The translations under genes and the position numbers were made by a program. Positions 53,938 through 61,912 of a stretch of DNA of 64,000 nt are shown one piece after another (the first letter of the stretch is position 1; the number at the start of each line of letters is the position of its first letter). The stretch is from Marinobacter excellens HL-55 (GTDB taxonomy: Bacteria > Pseudomonadota > Gammaproteobacteria > Pseudomonadales > Oleiphilaceae). The notes beneath the pieces were generated by a model. It ran no database searches and had not been told where the DNA came from. It saw nothing but the letters and a program-made list of their open reading frames with translations. The stretch covers positions 1 through 64,000 of the forward strand of contig LJZQ01000013.1 of the NCBI GenBank assembly GCA_001314845.1, written 5' to 3'.

Positions 53938-53968
53938 GCCAAAATCGTTAACAAACGGTAATTATGAG

Positions 53969-54005
53969 AACACCTTCCCACCGCAACCCGGGGGAAGGTG
54001 TTTTT
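53969..54005 (+). terminator. Attenuating terminator between livK and livH
   Basis: AACACCTTCCC (53969-53979) pairs with GGGAAGGTGTT (53992-54002), followed by a T run. Partial read-through would give high livK and lower livHMGF expression. Confidence 0.8.
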
Positions 54006-54095
54006 CTGGGCTTCTGCTGACCGCTTTGCTACCCGCCGGACACCCCGGCAAAGGTACAAGGAGTGCGGTCAGCGGGCACTTGGAGTTCCATACTG

Positions 54096-55019
54096 ATGCA
54101 AGACCTCCTCTACTTTTCTCAACAGCTCATCAATGGGCTGACGATCGGGAGCACCTATGCCCTGATCGCCATCGGTTACACCATGGTTTACGGCATCATC
54201 GGCATGATCAATTTTGCCCATGGTGAGATTTACATGATCGGTGCCTACACTGCACTGATTGCCATTACCGGACTGGCCACCCTCGGGGTCGCCTGGTTGC
54301 CGTTAATACTGCTCGTGGCACTGCTCTGCGCGATAATTGTCTCAAGCTCTATGGGCTGGGCCGTGGAGCGAGTTGCCTACCGACCGGTGCGTGGTCGGCA
54401 CCGCCTGATCCCGCTGATCTCCGCCATCGGCATGTCCATTTTTTTGCAGAACTATGTTCATCTGGCGCAGGGTTCCCGCAACATTGGTTTTCCGGCGCTG
54501 ATTGACGGCAGCTTCCGCTTTGGCAGCAGCGAGGGTTTCCAGTTGTCACTCTCCTACATGCAGATCACGATTTTCATCACCACGCTTATCTGCATGATCG
54601 TGCTATCTCTGTTTATTTCCCGCTCCCGAATCGGTCGCGCATGCCGGGCGGTTTCTCAGGATCTGGGCATGGCCAATCTGCTCGGTATTGACACCAACCG
54701 CATCATCTCCGCGACCTTTATTATTGGCGCTGCGCTGGCGGCGGTGGCCGGACTTTTACTGGGAATGTATTACGGCTCGGTTGATCCGCTGTTTGGTTTT
54801 ATCGCCGGTCTCAAGGCATTCACTGCAGCAGTGCTTGGCGGCATTGGCAGCATCCCAGGCGCCATGCTCGGTGGCCTGATTCTGGGCGTGGCGGAAAGTA
54901 TGACCTCTGGCTACCTGAGCGGCGAGTACAAAGATGTGGTGGCGTTCAGCCTGCTGATTCTGATCCTGTTGTTCAAACCCACCGGACTGCTGGGCAAACC
55001 GGAGGTTGAGAAGATCTGA
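54096..55019 (+). CDS. livH: Branched-chain amino-acid permease LivH
   Basis: A 307-residue, about eight-segment permease of the LivH type. The start at 54096 ([20 protein letters not shown]) follows GGAG at good spacing. Motifs: [20 protein letters not shown] and [20 protein letters not shown]. It forms the translocation pathway with LivM. The stop overlaps the LivM start by one base. Confidence 0.94.
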   Translation: MQDLLYFSQQLINGLTIGSTYALIAIGYTMVYGIIGMINFAHGEIYMIGAYTALIAITGLATLGVAWLPLILLVALLCAIIVSSSMGWAVERVAYRPVRGRHRLIPLISAIGMSIFLQNYVHLAQGSRNIGFPALIDGSFRFGSSEGFQLSLSYMQITIFITTLICMIVLSLFISRSRIGRACRAVSQDLGMANLLGIDTNRIISATFIIGAALAAVAGLLLGMYYGSVDPLFGFIAGLKAFTAAVLGGIGSIPGAMLGGLILGVAESMTSGYLSGEYKDVVAFSLLILILLFKPTGLLGKPEVEKI

Positions 55020-56290
55020 TGATTGCACACAACTTTAAACACGCCCTGTTTTGCGCCGTGGTCACTATGGTGGTCGCCTACCCTATCCTGGGCCTCAACC
55101 TGGTTGCCCGGGGCACTCGGGTTGGCCTTGAAGGCGCCGATACCACCACCCTGGTGGCCATTTTTGTCGCGGCGGTGGTGGTCTTCGCCTTTCAACTTTA
55201 CCGAGACACCCTGATGGCGGCCTTGGGTAAATTGCCCAAGCTAAACCCCCTCGCCCACCGGGAACCCATGCCCCAGGCCAAACGGGTCAAAATGGAATCC
55301 TGGATACTGACGGGCATCATCGTGCTGGCGCTGTTCTGGCCATTCTTCGTATCCCGTGGCTCGGTTGATCTGGCCACACTGGTTCTGATCTACGTGATGC
55401 TGGCATTAGGGCTGAACGTGGTGGTTGGCCTGGCCGGCTTGCTAGACCTGGGCTACGTCGCTTTCTACGCGGTCGGCGCCTACACCTTCGCGCTGCTGTC
55501 ACAATACATGGGCATTTCGTTCTGGATGGCTTTGCCTCTGGGCGCCTTGTTGGCAGCTTTGTTTGGCCTGGTACTGGGCTTTCCGGTGTTGCGATTACGG
55601 GGAGACTATCTGGCCATCGTCACACTGGGCTTTGGCGAGATCATCCGTATTCTGCTAAACAACTGGACCGCCGTCACGGGTGGCCCGAACGGCATCGGCG
55701 GCATTCCGGAGCCGACGCTGTTCGGCATGGAGTTCGGCCGGCGGGTAAAGGAAGAAGGCAACACCTCGTTCCACGAAACTTTCGGCATTGCCTACAGCGG
55801 CGAACATAAGGTGATTTTTCTCTATCTGATTGCGCTTGTTCTGGCCGTTATTACCGCACTGGTTATACGCCGCCTGATGCGTATGCCCGTCGGCCGGGCC
55901 TGGGAAGCCCTGCGAGAAGATGAAATCGCCGCCCGCTCTCTGGGGCTGAGCCGCACCGCGGTCAAACTGTCTGCGTTTACCATTGGCGCTTTCTTTGCCG
56001 GGTTTGCCGGCACCGTGTTTGCCTCCAAGCAGGGGTTCATCAGCCCCGAGTCTTTTGTGTTCCTTGAGTCGGCCATCATTCTGGCCATTGTGGTGTTAGG
56101 CGGCATGGGCTCCCAGCTCGGTGTGGTGCTGGCGGCCATTGCGGTCACCATACTGCCGGAGCTCGCCCGTGAGTTTTCAGACTACCGCATGCTGGTGTTC
56201 GGTGCGGCGATGGTGCTGATGATGGTCTGGCGGCCACAAGGCCTGATGCCCATGCGCCGGGCTCATATTGAACTCAAAAGGCAGGAGTGA
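55019..56290 (+). CDS. livM: Branched-chain amino-acid permease LivM
   Basis: A 423-residue permease with an N-terminal hydrophobic extension, as in E. coli LivM, then the family core [40 protein letters not shown] and [20 protein letters not shown]. It partners with LivH. The gene order livKHMGF matches known operons. Confidence 0.94.
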   Translation: MIAHNFKHALFCAVVTMVVAYPILGLNLVARGTRVGLEGADTTTLVAIFVAAVVVFAFQLYRDTLMAALGKLPKLNPLAHREPMPQAKRVKMESWILTGIIVLALFWPFFVSRGSVDLATLVLIYVMLALGLNVVVGLAGLLDLGYVAFYAVGAYTFALLSQYMGISFWMALPLGALLAALFGLVLGFPVLRLRGDYLAIVTLGFGEIIRILLNNWTAVTGGPNGIGGIPEPTLFGMEFGRRVKEEGNTSFHETFGIAYSGEHKVIFLYLIALVLAVITALVIRRLMRMPVGRAWEALREDEIAARSLGLSRTAVKLSAFTIGAFFAGFAGTVFASKQGFISPESFVFLESAIILAIVVLGGMGSQLGVVLAAIAVTILPELAREFSDYRMLVFGAAMVLMMVWRPQGLMPMRRAHIELKRQE

Positions 56291-56295
56291 CAGAC

Positions 56296-57051
56296 ATGTT
56301 AGATGTACAAAATCTGTCCATGCGCTTCGGCGGCCTGCTGGCAGTGGACCAAGTCAGCCTCGACGTCCAGGAGCATGAGATTGTCTCCGTTATCGGGCCA
56401 AACGGGGCCGGTAAAACCACGGTATTCAACTGCCTGAGCGGCTTTTACACGCCGACCGGGGGCAAGATTGTTTTCGAGGGGCAAGAGGTACAGGGCAAAC
56501 CGGATTACAAGATCTCCCGGTTGGGCATGGTCCGCACTTTCCAGCATGTGCGCCTTTTCAACCAGATGAGCGTGGTTGAAAACCTGCTGGTGGCCCAGCA
56601 CCGACACCTGAACACCAACCTGCTGTCTGGATTGATCAAGACGCCCAACTACCGGGAGCGTGAGCAAAAATCCCTGGATCGGGCGGCTTACTGGCTGGAC
56701 CGCGTTGGCCTTCTGGACCTGGCCAATCGCGATGCAGGCAATCTGGCCTACGGCCAGCAAAGGCGTCTGGAGATCGCCCGGTGCATGGTCACCGAGCCGA
56801 AGCTGCTGATGCTGGATGAGCCGGCCGCAGGCCTGAACCCGGCGGAAACCAAAAATCTCAACCAGCTGATCGTCAGTCTGAAAGAGGACTACCACGTGTC
56901 TGTTCTGCTGATCGAACACGACATGAGTCTGGTGATGGATATTTCCGACCGAATTACCGTGATCAATCAGGGCCGCCCCCTGGCCAGCGGTACCCCAAGC
57001 GAAGTCCGTGAGAACGACGACGTGATCAAAGCTTATCTGGGCGAGGCCTGA
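56296..57051 (+). CDS. livG: Branched-chain amino-acid ABC ATPase LivG
   Basis: A 251-residue ATPase with Walker A GPNGAGKTT, LivG-type FNCLSGFYTPTGGKIVFEGQ, signature LAYGQQRRLEIARCM, Walker B LLMLDEPAAGLNPAE and switch His in IEHDMSLVMDI. The ATG at 56296 is preferred since AGGAG lies 8 bases before it; a GTG nine bases upstream is also possible and would overlap the livM stop. Confidence 0.93.
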   Translation: MLDVQNLSMRFGGLLAVDQVSLDVQEHEIVSVIGPNGAGKTTVFNCLSGFYTPTGGKIVFEGQEVQGKPDYKISRLGMVRTFQHVRLFNQMSVVENLLVAQHRHLNTNLLSGLIKTPNYREREQKSLDRAAYWLDRVGLLDLANRDAGNLAYGQQRRLEIARCMVTEPKLLMLDEPAAGLNPAETKNLNQLIVSLKEDYHVSVLLIEHDMSLVMDISDRITVINQGRPLASGTPSEVRENDDVIKAYLGEA

Positions 57052-57060
57052 GGAAAAACC

Positions 57061-57762
57061 ATGCTAGTACTGGAAAACGTTCACACCCATTACGGCAAGA
57101 TCGAGGCGTTGCATGGGGTTTCTGTTGAAGTTAACCAAGGCGAGATCGTGTCATTGATCGGCGCCAACGGGGCCGGCAAAACCACTCTGCTGATGACGGT
57201 TTGTGGCAACCCCCAGGCCAGTGCCGGCCGCATCATCCTTGAGGGTAAGGATATCACCAACGAAGCCACCTCCAACATCATGCGCTCGGGCATTGCCATT
57301 GTGCCGGAAGGACGCCGAGTCTTCTCCGGCCTCACTGTTGAAGAAAACCTGCACATGGGTGGATTTTTCAACACCAAAGCTGAAATCCGCAAAAGCCTGG
57401 AACATGTCTACGAGCTGTTCCCGCGCCTGAAAGAGCGGGAGCACCAGCGTGCCGGCACCATGTCTGGCGGCGAACAGCAAATGCTGGCGATTGGCCGTGC
57501 ATTGATGAGCAAACCCAGAATGATCATTCTGGACGAACCATCGCTGGGACTGGCACCTATCATCATCCAGCAGATCTTCCAGATCATCGGTCACCTGAGG
57601 GAAGAAGGCATTACCGTGTTTCTGGTCGAGCAGAATGCTCACCAGGCACTGAATCTGGCGGATCGGGGCTATGTGCTGGAAACGGGGCGCATCCGGCTGC
57701 ACGACACCGGCAAGAACCTGCTGGCTAATCCGGAAGTGCGGGAGGCGTACCTCGGAGGGTGA
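57061..57762 (+). CDS. livF: Branched-chain amino-acid ABC ATPase LivF
   Basis: A 233-residue ATPase with Walker A GANGAGKTT, VPEGRRVFSGLTVEENLHMG (LivF hallmark), signature MSGGEQQMLAIGRAL, Walker B MIILDEPSLGLAP and VEQNAHQAL. It is the last gene of the liv operon and is followed by a strong terminator. Confidence 0.94.
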   Translation: MLVLENVHTHYGKIEALHGVSVEVNQGEIVSLIGANGAGKTTLLMTVCGNPQASAGRIILEGKDITNEATSNIMRSGIAIVPEGRRVFSGLTVEENLHMGGFFNTKAEIRKSLEHVYELFPRLKEREHQRAGTMSGGEQQMLAIGRALMSKPRMIILDEPSLGLAPIIIQQIFQIIGHLREEGITVFLVEQNAHQALNLADRGYVLETGRIRLHDTGKNLLANPEVREAYLGG

Positions 57763-57777
57763 CAATCATCGGAAAAC

Positions 57778-57817
57778 AAAAAGCCGGAGCGGTATAAACC
57801 TGCTCCGGCTTTTTTTC
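57778..57817. terminator. Intrinsic terminator at the end of livF, bidirectional
   Basis: AAGCCGGAGC (57781-57790) pairs with GCTCCGGCTT (57802-57811) and is flanked by A and T runs, so it can end livF and the convergent TRL-like gene. Confidence 0.88.
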
Positions 57818-57836
57818 AGGCCAATATCAAGGAGCG

Positions 57837-58283
57837 TTACTTGATGCTCTTGATGGTGCCTTTATAGCCTTCAACGGTTACGTCAATGGTTCCGAAGAAA
57901 CCGTAGCCGTTCTGCTCAACGGTGTAACGCGGAGCGATGATCACGTCTGCACCGGACTCGGTAACAGCGTTGTAGGCAGCAGCAGACTTAACCTTGTCAA
58001 CCAGGGCTGCACCACCAATCGGCAGAGGCAGAGCACCGCCGGAAGAGCCAACACCATAAGCTACGCCGTCAGCGTACTTTTTGCTGTCGCCCAGAGTCAG
58101 CAGGCCGAACAGTTGGGTTACAGAAGCTTGACCAGTGATTTTCTCACCAACCTCGATGTCCGCCTTAACATCGCTATGAACGGTGCCAGTCAGCGGCAGC
58201 GACGGAGCGCTAGTGTTGAGGGAGGAGCAACCAGTCATTGCGCCGGCCAGTACAAGTGTTGATGCGATAAGAACTTTTTTCAT
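57837..58283 (-). CDS. TRL-like family lipoprotein
   Basis: A 148-residue protein with a lipoprotein signal (GAMTGC, Cys19). The mature part contains TGQASVTQLFGLLTLGDSKK followed by YADGVAYGVG, then DKVKSAAAYNAVTESGADVI followed by IAPRYTVEQNGYGFFG. This is the TRL-like domain pattern (predicted small lipoprotein, unknown role). It is small and probably outer-membrane associated, since no Asp at +2 is present. It is monocistronic between the liv terminator and the DUF3015 gene. Confidence 0.7.
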   Translation of the reverse strand: MKKVLIASTLVLAGAMTGCSSLNTSAPSLPLTGTVHSDVKADIEVGEKITGQASVTQLFGLLTLGDSKKYADGVAYGVGSSGGALPLPIGGAALVDKVKSAAAYNAVTESGADVIIAPRYTVEQNGYGFFGTIDVTVEGYKGTIKSIK

Positions 58284-58499
58284 TGTGATGTCTCCATGTA
58301 TTTTAATGCCTTCTTGGCGAGCGCCACTATACTGAACTGGCCTTTATATAACAACATAGAATAACTGCTCTTTTTTTATACTATTTATTTGCTTCTTGAT
58401 CAAAAAAACCTGCGTTATAGCCAACTTGCGTTATTGGAATATCGTCTATACTCAATTCAGCGGTCTCTAGCGCAGGGCTTTTCCCTTCCGGACCGTTTT

Positions 58500-58536
58500 C
58501 ACCTAACCGGTCTACCCGTTCTGATGTTAGGTGTTT
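58500..58536 (+). promoter_or_regulatory. Attenuator-like hairpin upstream of the DUF3015 gene
   Basis: CACCTAAC (58500-58507) pairs with GTTAGGTG (58526-58533) with an 18-base loop, and TTTT follows. The stem is short, so it may be a regulator site or a weak terminator. Confidence 0.35.
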
Positions 58537-58573
58537 TGCGACGCAAGCAAAAAACCACATAAAGGAGTGGATA

Positions 58574-59038
58574 ATGAAAAAACTGATCGCAGGCGCAATT
58601 CTTCTTGGTGCTTCTTCTATGGCATTTGCCCAGCCAGGCTGTGGTGTAGGCGCCATGATCTGGGAGGGACAGTCTGGCATTGCGCCACATGTACTGGCCG
58701 CAACGACCAACGGAACCTTTGGCAACCAGACCTTCGGCATGACAACCGGAACCCTGGGTTGCCAGACCAACCAATCGGTTCAGTCCATGGCCATGTACAT
58801 GGACAGCAACATTGATAAAGTAGCCCGTGACATGTCACGCGGTAATGGCGAAAACCTGGACACCCTGGCGGTGCTTCTGGGCGTTGATCAGGTAGACCGC
58901 GACTCTTTCCGCAAAGTCTTGCAAGACAACTTCGCCACTATCTTCCCGAACGCTGATACCACCTCTGGCGAGGCCGTTGATGCTATCGTATCTCTACTGG
59001 AGCAGAACGAATCGCTGAGCAAGTACGTAGCAGCGTAA
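58574..59038 (+). CDS. DUF3015 family exported protein
   Basis: A 154-residue protein with a signal peptide (cut after AFA, about residue 19). The mature start GCGVGAMIWEGQSGIAPHVL followed by AATTNGTFGNQTFGMTTGTL and GCQTNQSV is the DUF3015 signature. Three cysteines remain in the mature protein. AAAGGAG precedes the ATG. Function is unknown; these proteins are periplasmic. It is followed by a DUF4105 protein and a lipoprotein hydrolase. Confidence 0.85.
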   Translation: MKKLIAGAILLGASSMAFAQPGCGVGAMIWEGQSGIAPHVLAATTNGTFGNQTFGMTTGTLGCQTNQSVQSMAMYMDSNIDKVARDMSRGNGENLDTLAVLLGVDQVDRDSFRKVLQDNFATIFPNADTTSGEAVDAIVSLLEQNESLSKYVAA

Positions 59039-59121
59039 TCGTTATTGAGTAACGGACATCACAAGCGCCATGGACGGCGCGCTATCGCTCTCCCAAATTT
59101 AACCGGACGTATACTATCCCT

Positions 59122-60987
59122 ATGGGCTACCCCTTGCGCACTGGGCAAGCCACACTTTGGCTTGCATGTTTTTTCGCAACGCAGGCAGCTTTCGCCGCCA
59201 CACCCGAAAACCTTCATAACCATCCCGTCTGGTTGACCCTTGGTCACTATCATCAAGATACGCTGGGCTCCGGATATACCAGTCAGGCCGATGACCCGGC
59301 ATTTTTTCTGAGCGAGCATGGCAAAACCTCCCCCCGCGACGAACTGGCGGCCACCCTTGAGGCGATACAGCAGCCTGGCGGCGGTAATGACCACGCCCGT
59401 TGCCGCTTCCCGGCCCGTGACGCCTGGCTACGTGAGCAACTGGATTTGCCCGGCGCTCAGGTGGATTGCCCGGACTACGACGAATGGTTTGAGGAGCTGA
59501 ATACCGAAAAAGTCACGTTGGTGTTCGCGGCATCCTACCTGAACAGCCCCTCATCCATGTTCGGCCACACTTTTCTGCGCCTGGACCCGCCCCAGAACGA
59601 TAGCGAAGCCGACCTGCTGCTGGCCAACACCATTTCGTATGCGGCAGATGCTGCCGAGCATGACAGCGAGCTGCTGTTTGCCTACCGGGGCATCTTTGGT
59701 GGTTACCCGGGCATTACCGCTATCCGCCCCTATTATGAAATGATCCGGCTGTACAACGACATCGAACATCGGGATCTCTGGGAATACACGCTGAATCTCA
59801 GTCAGCCGGAAGTCGACACCATGCTGGCTCACACCTGGGAAATCCAGGACAAGAATTTCGACTACTACTTTTTTGACGAAAACTGCGCCTATCGGCTGCT
59901 GGCCCTGATCGACGCCGCCCGCCCGGGCACCAACCTACTGAACGAAGTCAGCACACACGCCATTCCATCCGACACCGTGCGCTGGGTACGAGACGCTGGC
60001 CTGGTGGAGCGTGTTCATTACCGGCCCTCTGCGGCCACGGCCGTCAGCCACCGCCTGGATACCCTGCCCCGTGACCACCGGACCATCGCTGCCGCTATCG
60101 CAAGCGGCTACGTACAGGTGGACGGTCCGGAACTGCAGCAACTGACGGATCAGGAAAGGGCCTGGGTGCTGGACGCCACCTACGATTACGTTCGCTACCA
60201 GAGTGAAGCCAAAGGCTGGCCAAGAGAATTCGCAGCCCCGCTGTCGCATCAGCTGCTGGTGTCGCGCAGCCGGATAGAAGAGGCTCGCGACATGCCACCG
60301 GTTCCAGAGCCTGAGATTCGGGACGATCAGGGCCATGACACCTTCCGGGTGTCTCTCGGTTTCGGGCAACTGGCGCATGAGGAATTCACCCAGCTAACTC
60401 TGCGCCCCGCCTACCACGACGTACTGGACCCACCCGCCGGCTACCGCTCAGGCGCCCAACTCCAGTTTCTGAGGCTGGACGCGCGCCTCTACCATGACAA
60501 TCAGGAGCTCCAGGTGGAGCAGCTGGTCGGCGTAGAAATACGCTCACTGAGCCCCCGTAATCAGTTTTTCTCACCCACGTCATGGCAGGTCGGCTTTGGC
60601 GGTCGCCGCACCGACACCGGCACCGAACGCGTGTTCACACCCTACCTTGAGGGCGGTGCCGGCGGTAGCTGGCGCCTGGGCCAAAACAGCCAGGCCTTTG
60701 CCATTGCCACCGCCGACCTGGAAATCGACGACGACATCCGCCGCGGGCATGACTTTGCACCCGGCGCAGACCTTGGCCTGCTGCACCAGACCAACCGGTT
60801 CAGCCTGCTGGCTGGTGCCAAAACCAAAGCCTGGATCATCAGCAACCAACACCGGCAAGACCAGCTCTACGTCAAAGGCAACCTCCACATCGGCCGGGAA
60901 TTCAGCGTGTTCGCCGAATTCACACGGGAAGACCACTTCGACAGGTACCAAAGCACATGGCAGGCTGGCATCCACGCGTACTTCTGA
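59122..60987 (+). CDS. DUF4105 (Lnb N-terminal domain) envelope protein
   Basis: A 621-residue exported protein (signal peptide, cut after AFA, about residue 25). The DUF4105 core shows ASYLNSPSSMFGHTFLRLDP (near 136) and DYYFFDENCAYRLLALIDAA (near 250), with an invariant His and Cys that suggest a papain-like thiol site. The C-terminal 220 residues are rich in alternating hydrophobic strands and end in F (WQAGIHAYF), resembling an outer-membrane beta-barrel. The domain is named for Lnb, a lipoprotein N-acyltransferase, so an acyl-transfer role is possible. The next gene starts within its end. Confidence 0.82.
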   Translation: MGYPLRTGQATLWLACFFATQAAFAATPENLHNHPVWLTLGHYHQDTLGSGYTSQADDPAFFLSEHGKTSPRDELAATLEAIQQPGGGNDHARCRFPARDAWLREQLDLPGAQVDCPDYDEWFEELNTEKVTLVFAASYLNSPSSMFGHTFLRLDPPQNDSEADLLLANTISYAADAAEHDSELLFAYRGIFGGYPGITAIRPYYEMIRLYNDIEHRDLWEYTLNLSQPEVDTMLAHTWEIQDKNFDYYFFDENCAYRLLALIDAARPGTNLLNEVSTHAIPSDTVRWVRDAGLVERVHYRPSAATAVSHRLDTLPRDHRTIAAAIASGYVQVDGPELQQLTDQERAWVLDATYDYVRYQSEAKGWPREFAAPLSHQLLVSRSRIEEARDMPPVPEPEIRDDQGHDTFRVSLGFGQLAHEEFTQLTLRPAYHDVLDPPAGYRSGAQLQFLRLDARLYHDNQELQVEQLVGVEIRSLSPRNQFFSPTSWQVGFGGRRTDTGTERVFTPYLEGGAGGSWRLGQNSQAFAIATADLEIDDDIRRGHDFAPGADLGLLHQTNRFSLLAGAKTKAWIISNQHRQDQLYVKGNLHIGREFSVFAEFTREDHFDRYQSTWQAGIHAYF

Positions 60988-61856
60988 GGCTCAGGTTCAG
61001 CTCGACCGTCACCACCCGCCAGCTTGCCCTGGCCGCACTACTCTGTGCCGGGTTTCTGCAAACAGGCTGCAGCAGCCTGTTCTTCTACCCGGATAAAGTC
61101 ACCTACATCACCCCGGATCGACTGAACCTGGATTACGAAGACGTTTACCTCGAAACCAAGGACGGCGAAACCCTCCATGGCTGGTGGCTACCGGCCATGA
61201 CAGACGAGCCCGCCAAAGCCACCGTCTATTACCTGCACGGCAACGCCCAGAACGTCAGCGCCCACATCCTCAACGTGGCCTGGCTTCCCGAGCAGGGCTA
61301 CAACGTCTTCACCATCGACTACCGCGGCTACGGCCAGTCTACCGGCGCCCCGGACATAGAAGGCGCCTTGCACGACGCCGAAACCGGCCTGCGCTGGCTG
61401 GCCGAGCGCCACCCGGAAGACAACCAAGCACTGTTCCTGCTCGGCCAGAGTCTCGGCGGCGGCCTCGGCATCGCCCTGGCCAGCGAATGGGTGCAACGTG
61501 AAGAACAGCCGGCACTGAGCGGCGTCATCCTGGACGGCACCTTTTCCGGCTTTCGCCTGATCGCGCGCGAAAAACTCGGTGAATTCTGGCTCACCTGGCC
61601 TTTCCAGATCCCCCTCAGCTGGACCATACCCGACGAATACGAAGGGGTAGACAGAATCGCCGCCATCGCCCCGGTGCCCGTCAAAATCATCCACAGCGCC
61701 CGCGATGGCATTATCCCTTTCCACCACGGCATGCGGCTGTATGAGGCGGCGGAACAGCCCAAAGATTTCCTGAGAACCGACACGCCCCATGGCGCGACGT
61801 TTATCCTGCCGGCCTATCGGGAGGCGGTACTGGAGTTTATGGAAGGGGAGCTTTAG
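60957..61856 (+). CDS. Alpha/beta-hydrolase lipoprotein
   Basis: A 299-residue serine hydrolase. The N-terminal lipoprotein signal (ALLCAGFLQTGC) follows a long positively charged start; the ATG at 60957 overlaps the DUF4105 gene by 31 bases. The nucleophile is in LLGQSLGGGLGIA (GxSxG), with HGNAQNVSAH as oxyanion region and the acid/His in HSARDGIIPF and DTPHGATF. It resembles the BEM46/YfhR group. The coupling with DUF4105 suggests both act on lipids or lipoproteins in the envelope; that is an inference. Confidence 0.85.
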   Translation: MAGWHPRVLLRLRFSSTVTTRQLALAALLCAGFLQTGCSSLFFYPDKVTYITPDRLNLDYEDVYLETKDGETLHGWWLPAMTDEPAKATVYYLHGNAQNVSAHILNVAWLPEQGYNVFTIDYRGYGQSTGAPDIEGALHDAETGLRWLAERHPEDNQALFLLGQSLGGGLGIALASEWVQREEQPALSGVILDGTFSGFRLIAREKLGEFWLTWPFQIPLSWTIPDEYEGVDRIAAIAPVPVKIIHSARDGIIPFHHGMRLYEAAEQPKDFLRTDTPHGATFILPAYREAVLEFMEGEL

Positions 61857-61867
61857 GCACAGAAACG

Positions 61868-61894
61868 AAAAAACCCGCCAAAAGGCGGGTTTTT
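61868..61894. terminator. Intrinsic terminator between the hydrolase gene and pnp
   Basis: AACCCGCC-AAAA-GGCGGGTT (8-bp stem) with A and T runs on both sides, so it works for the hydrolase gene and for convergent pnp. Confidence 0.9.
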
Positions 61895-61912
61895 CAAGTC
61901 TGACTAAACGAA

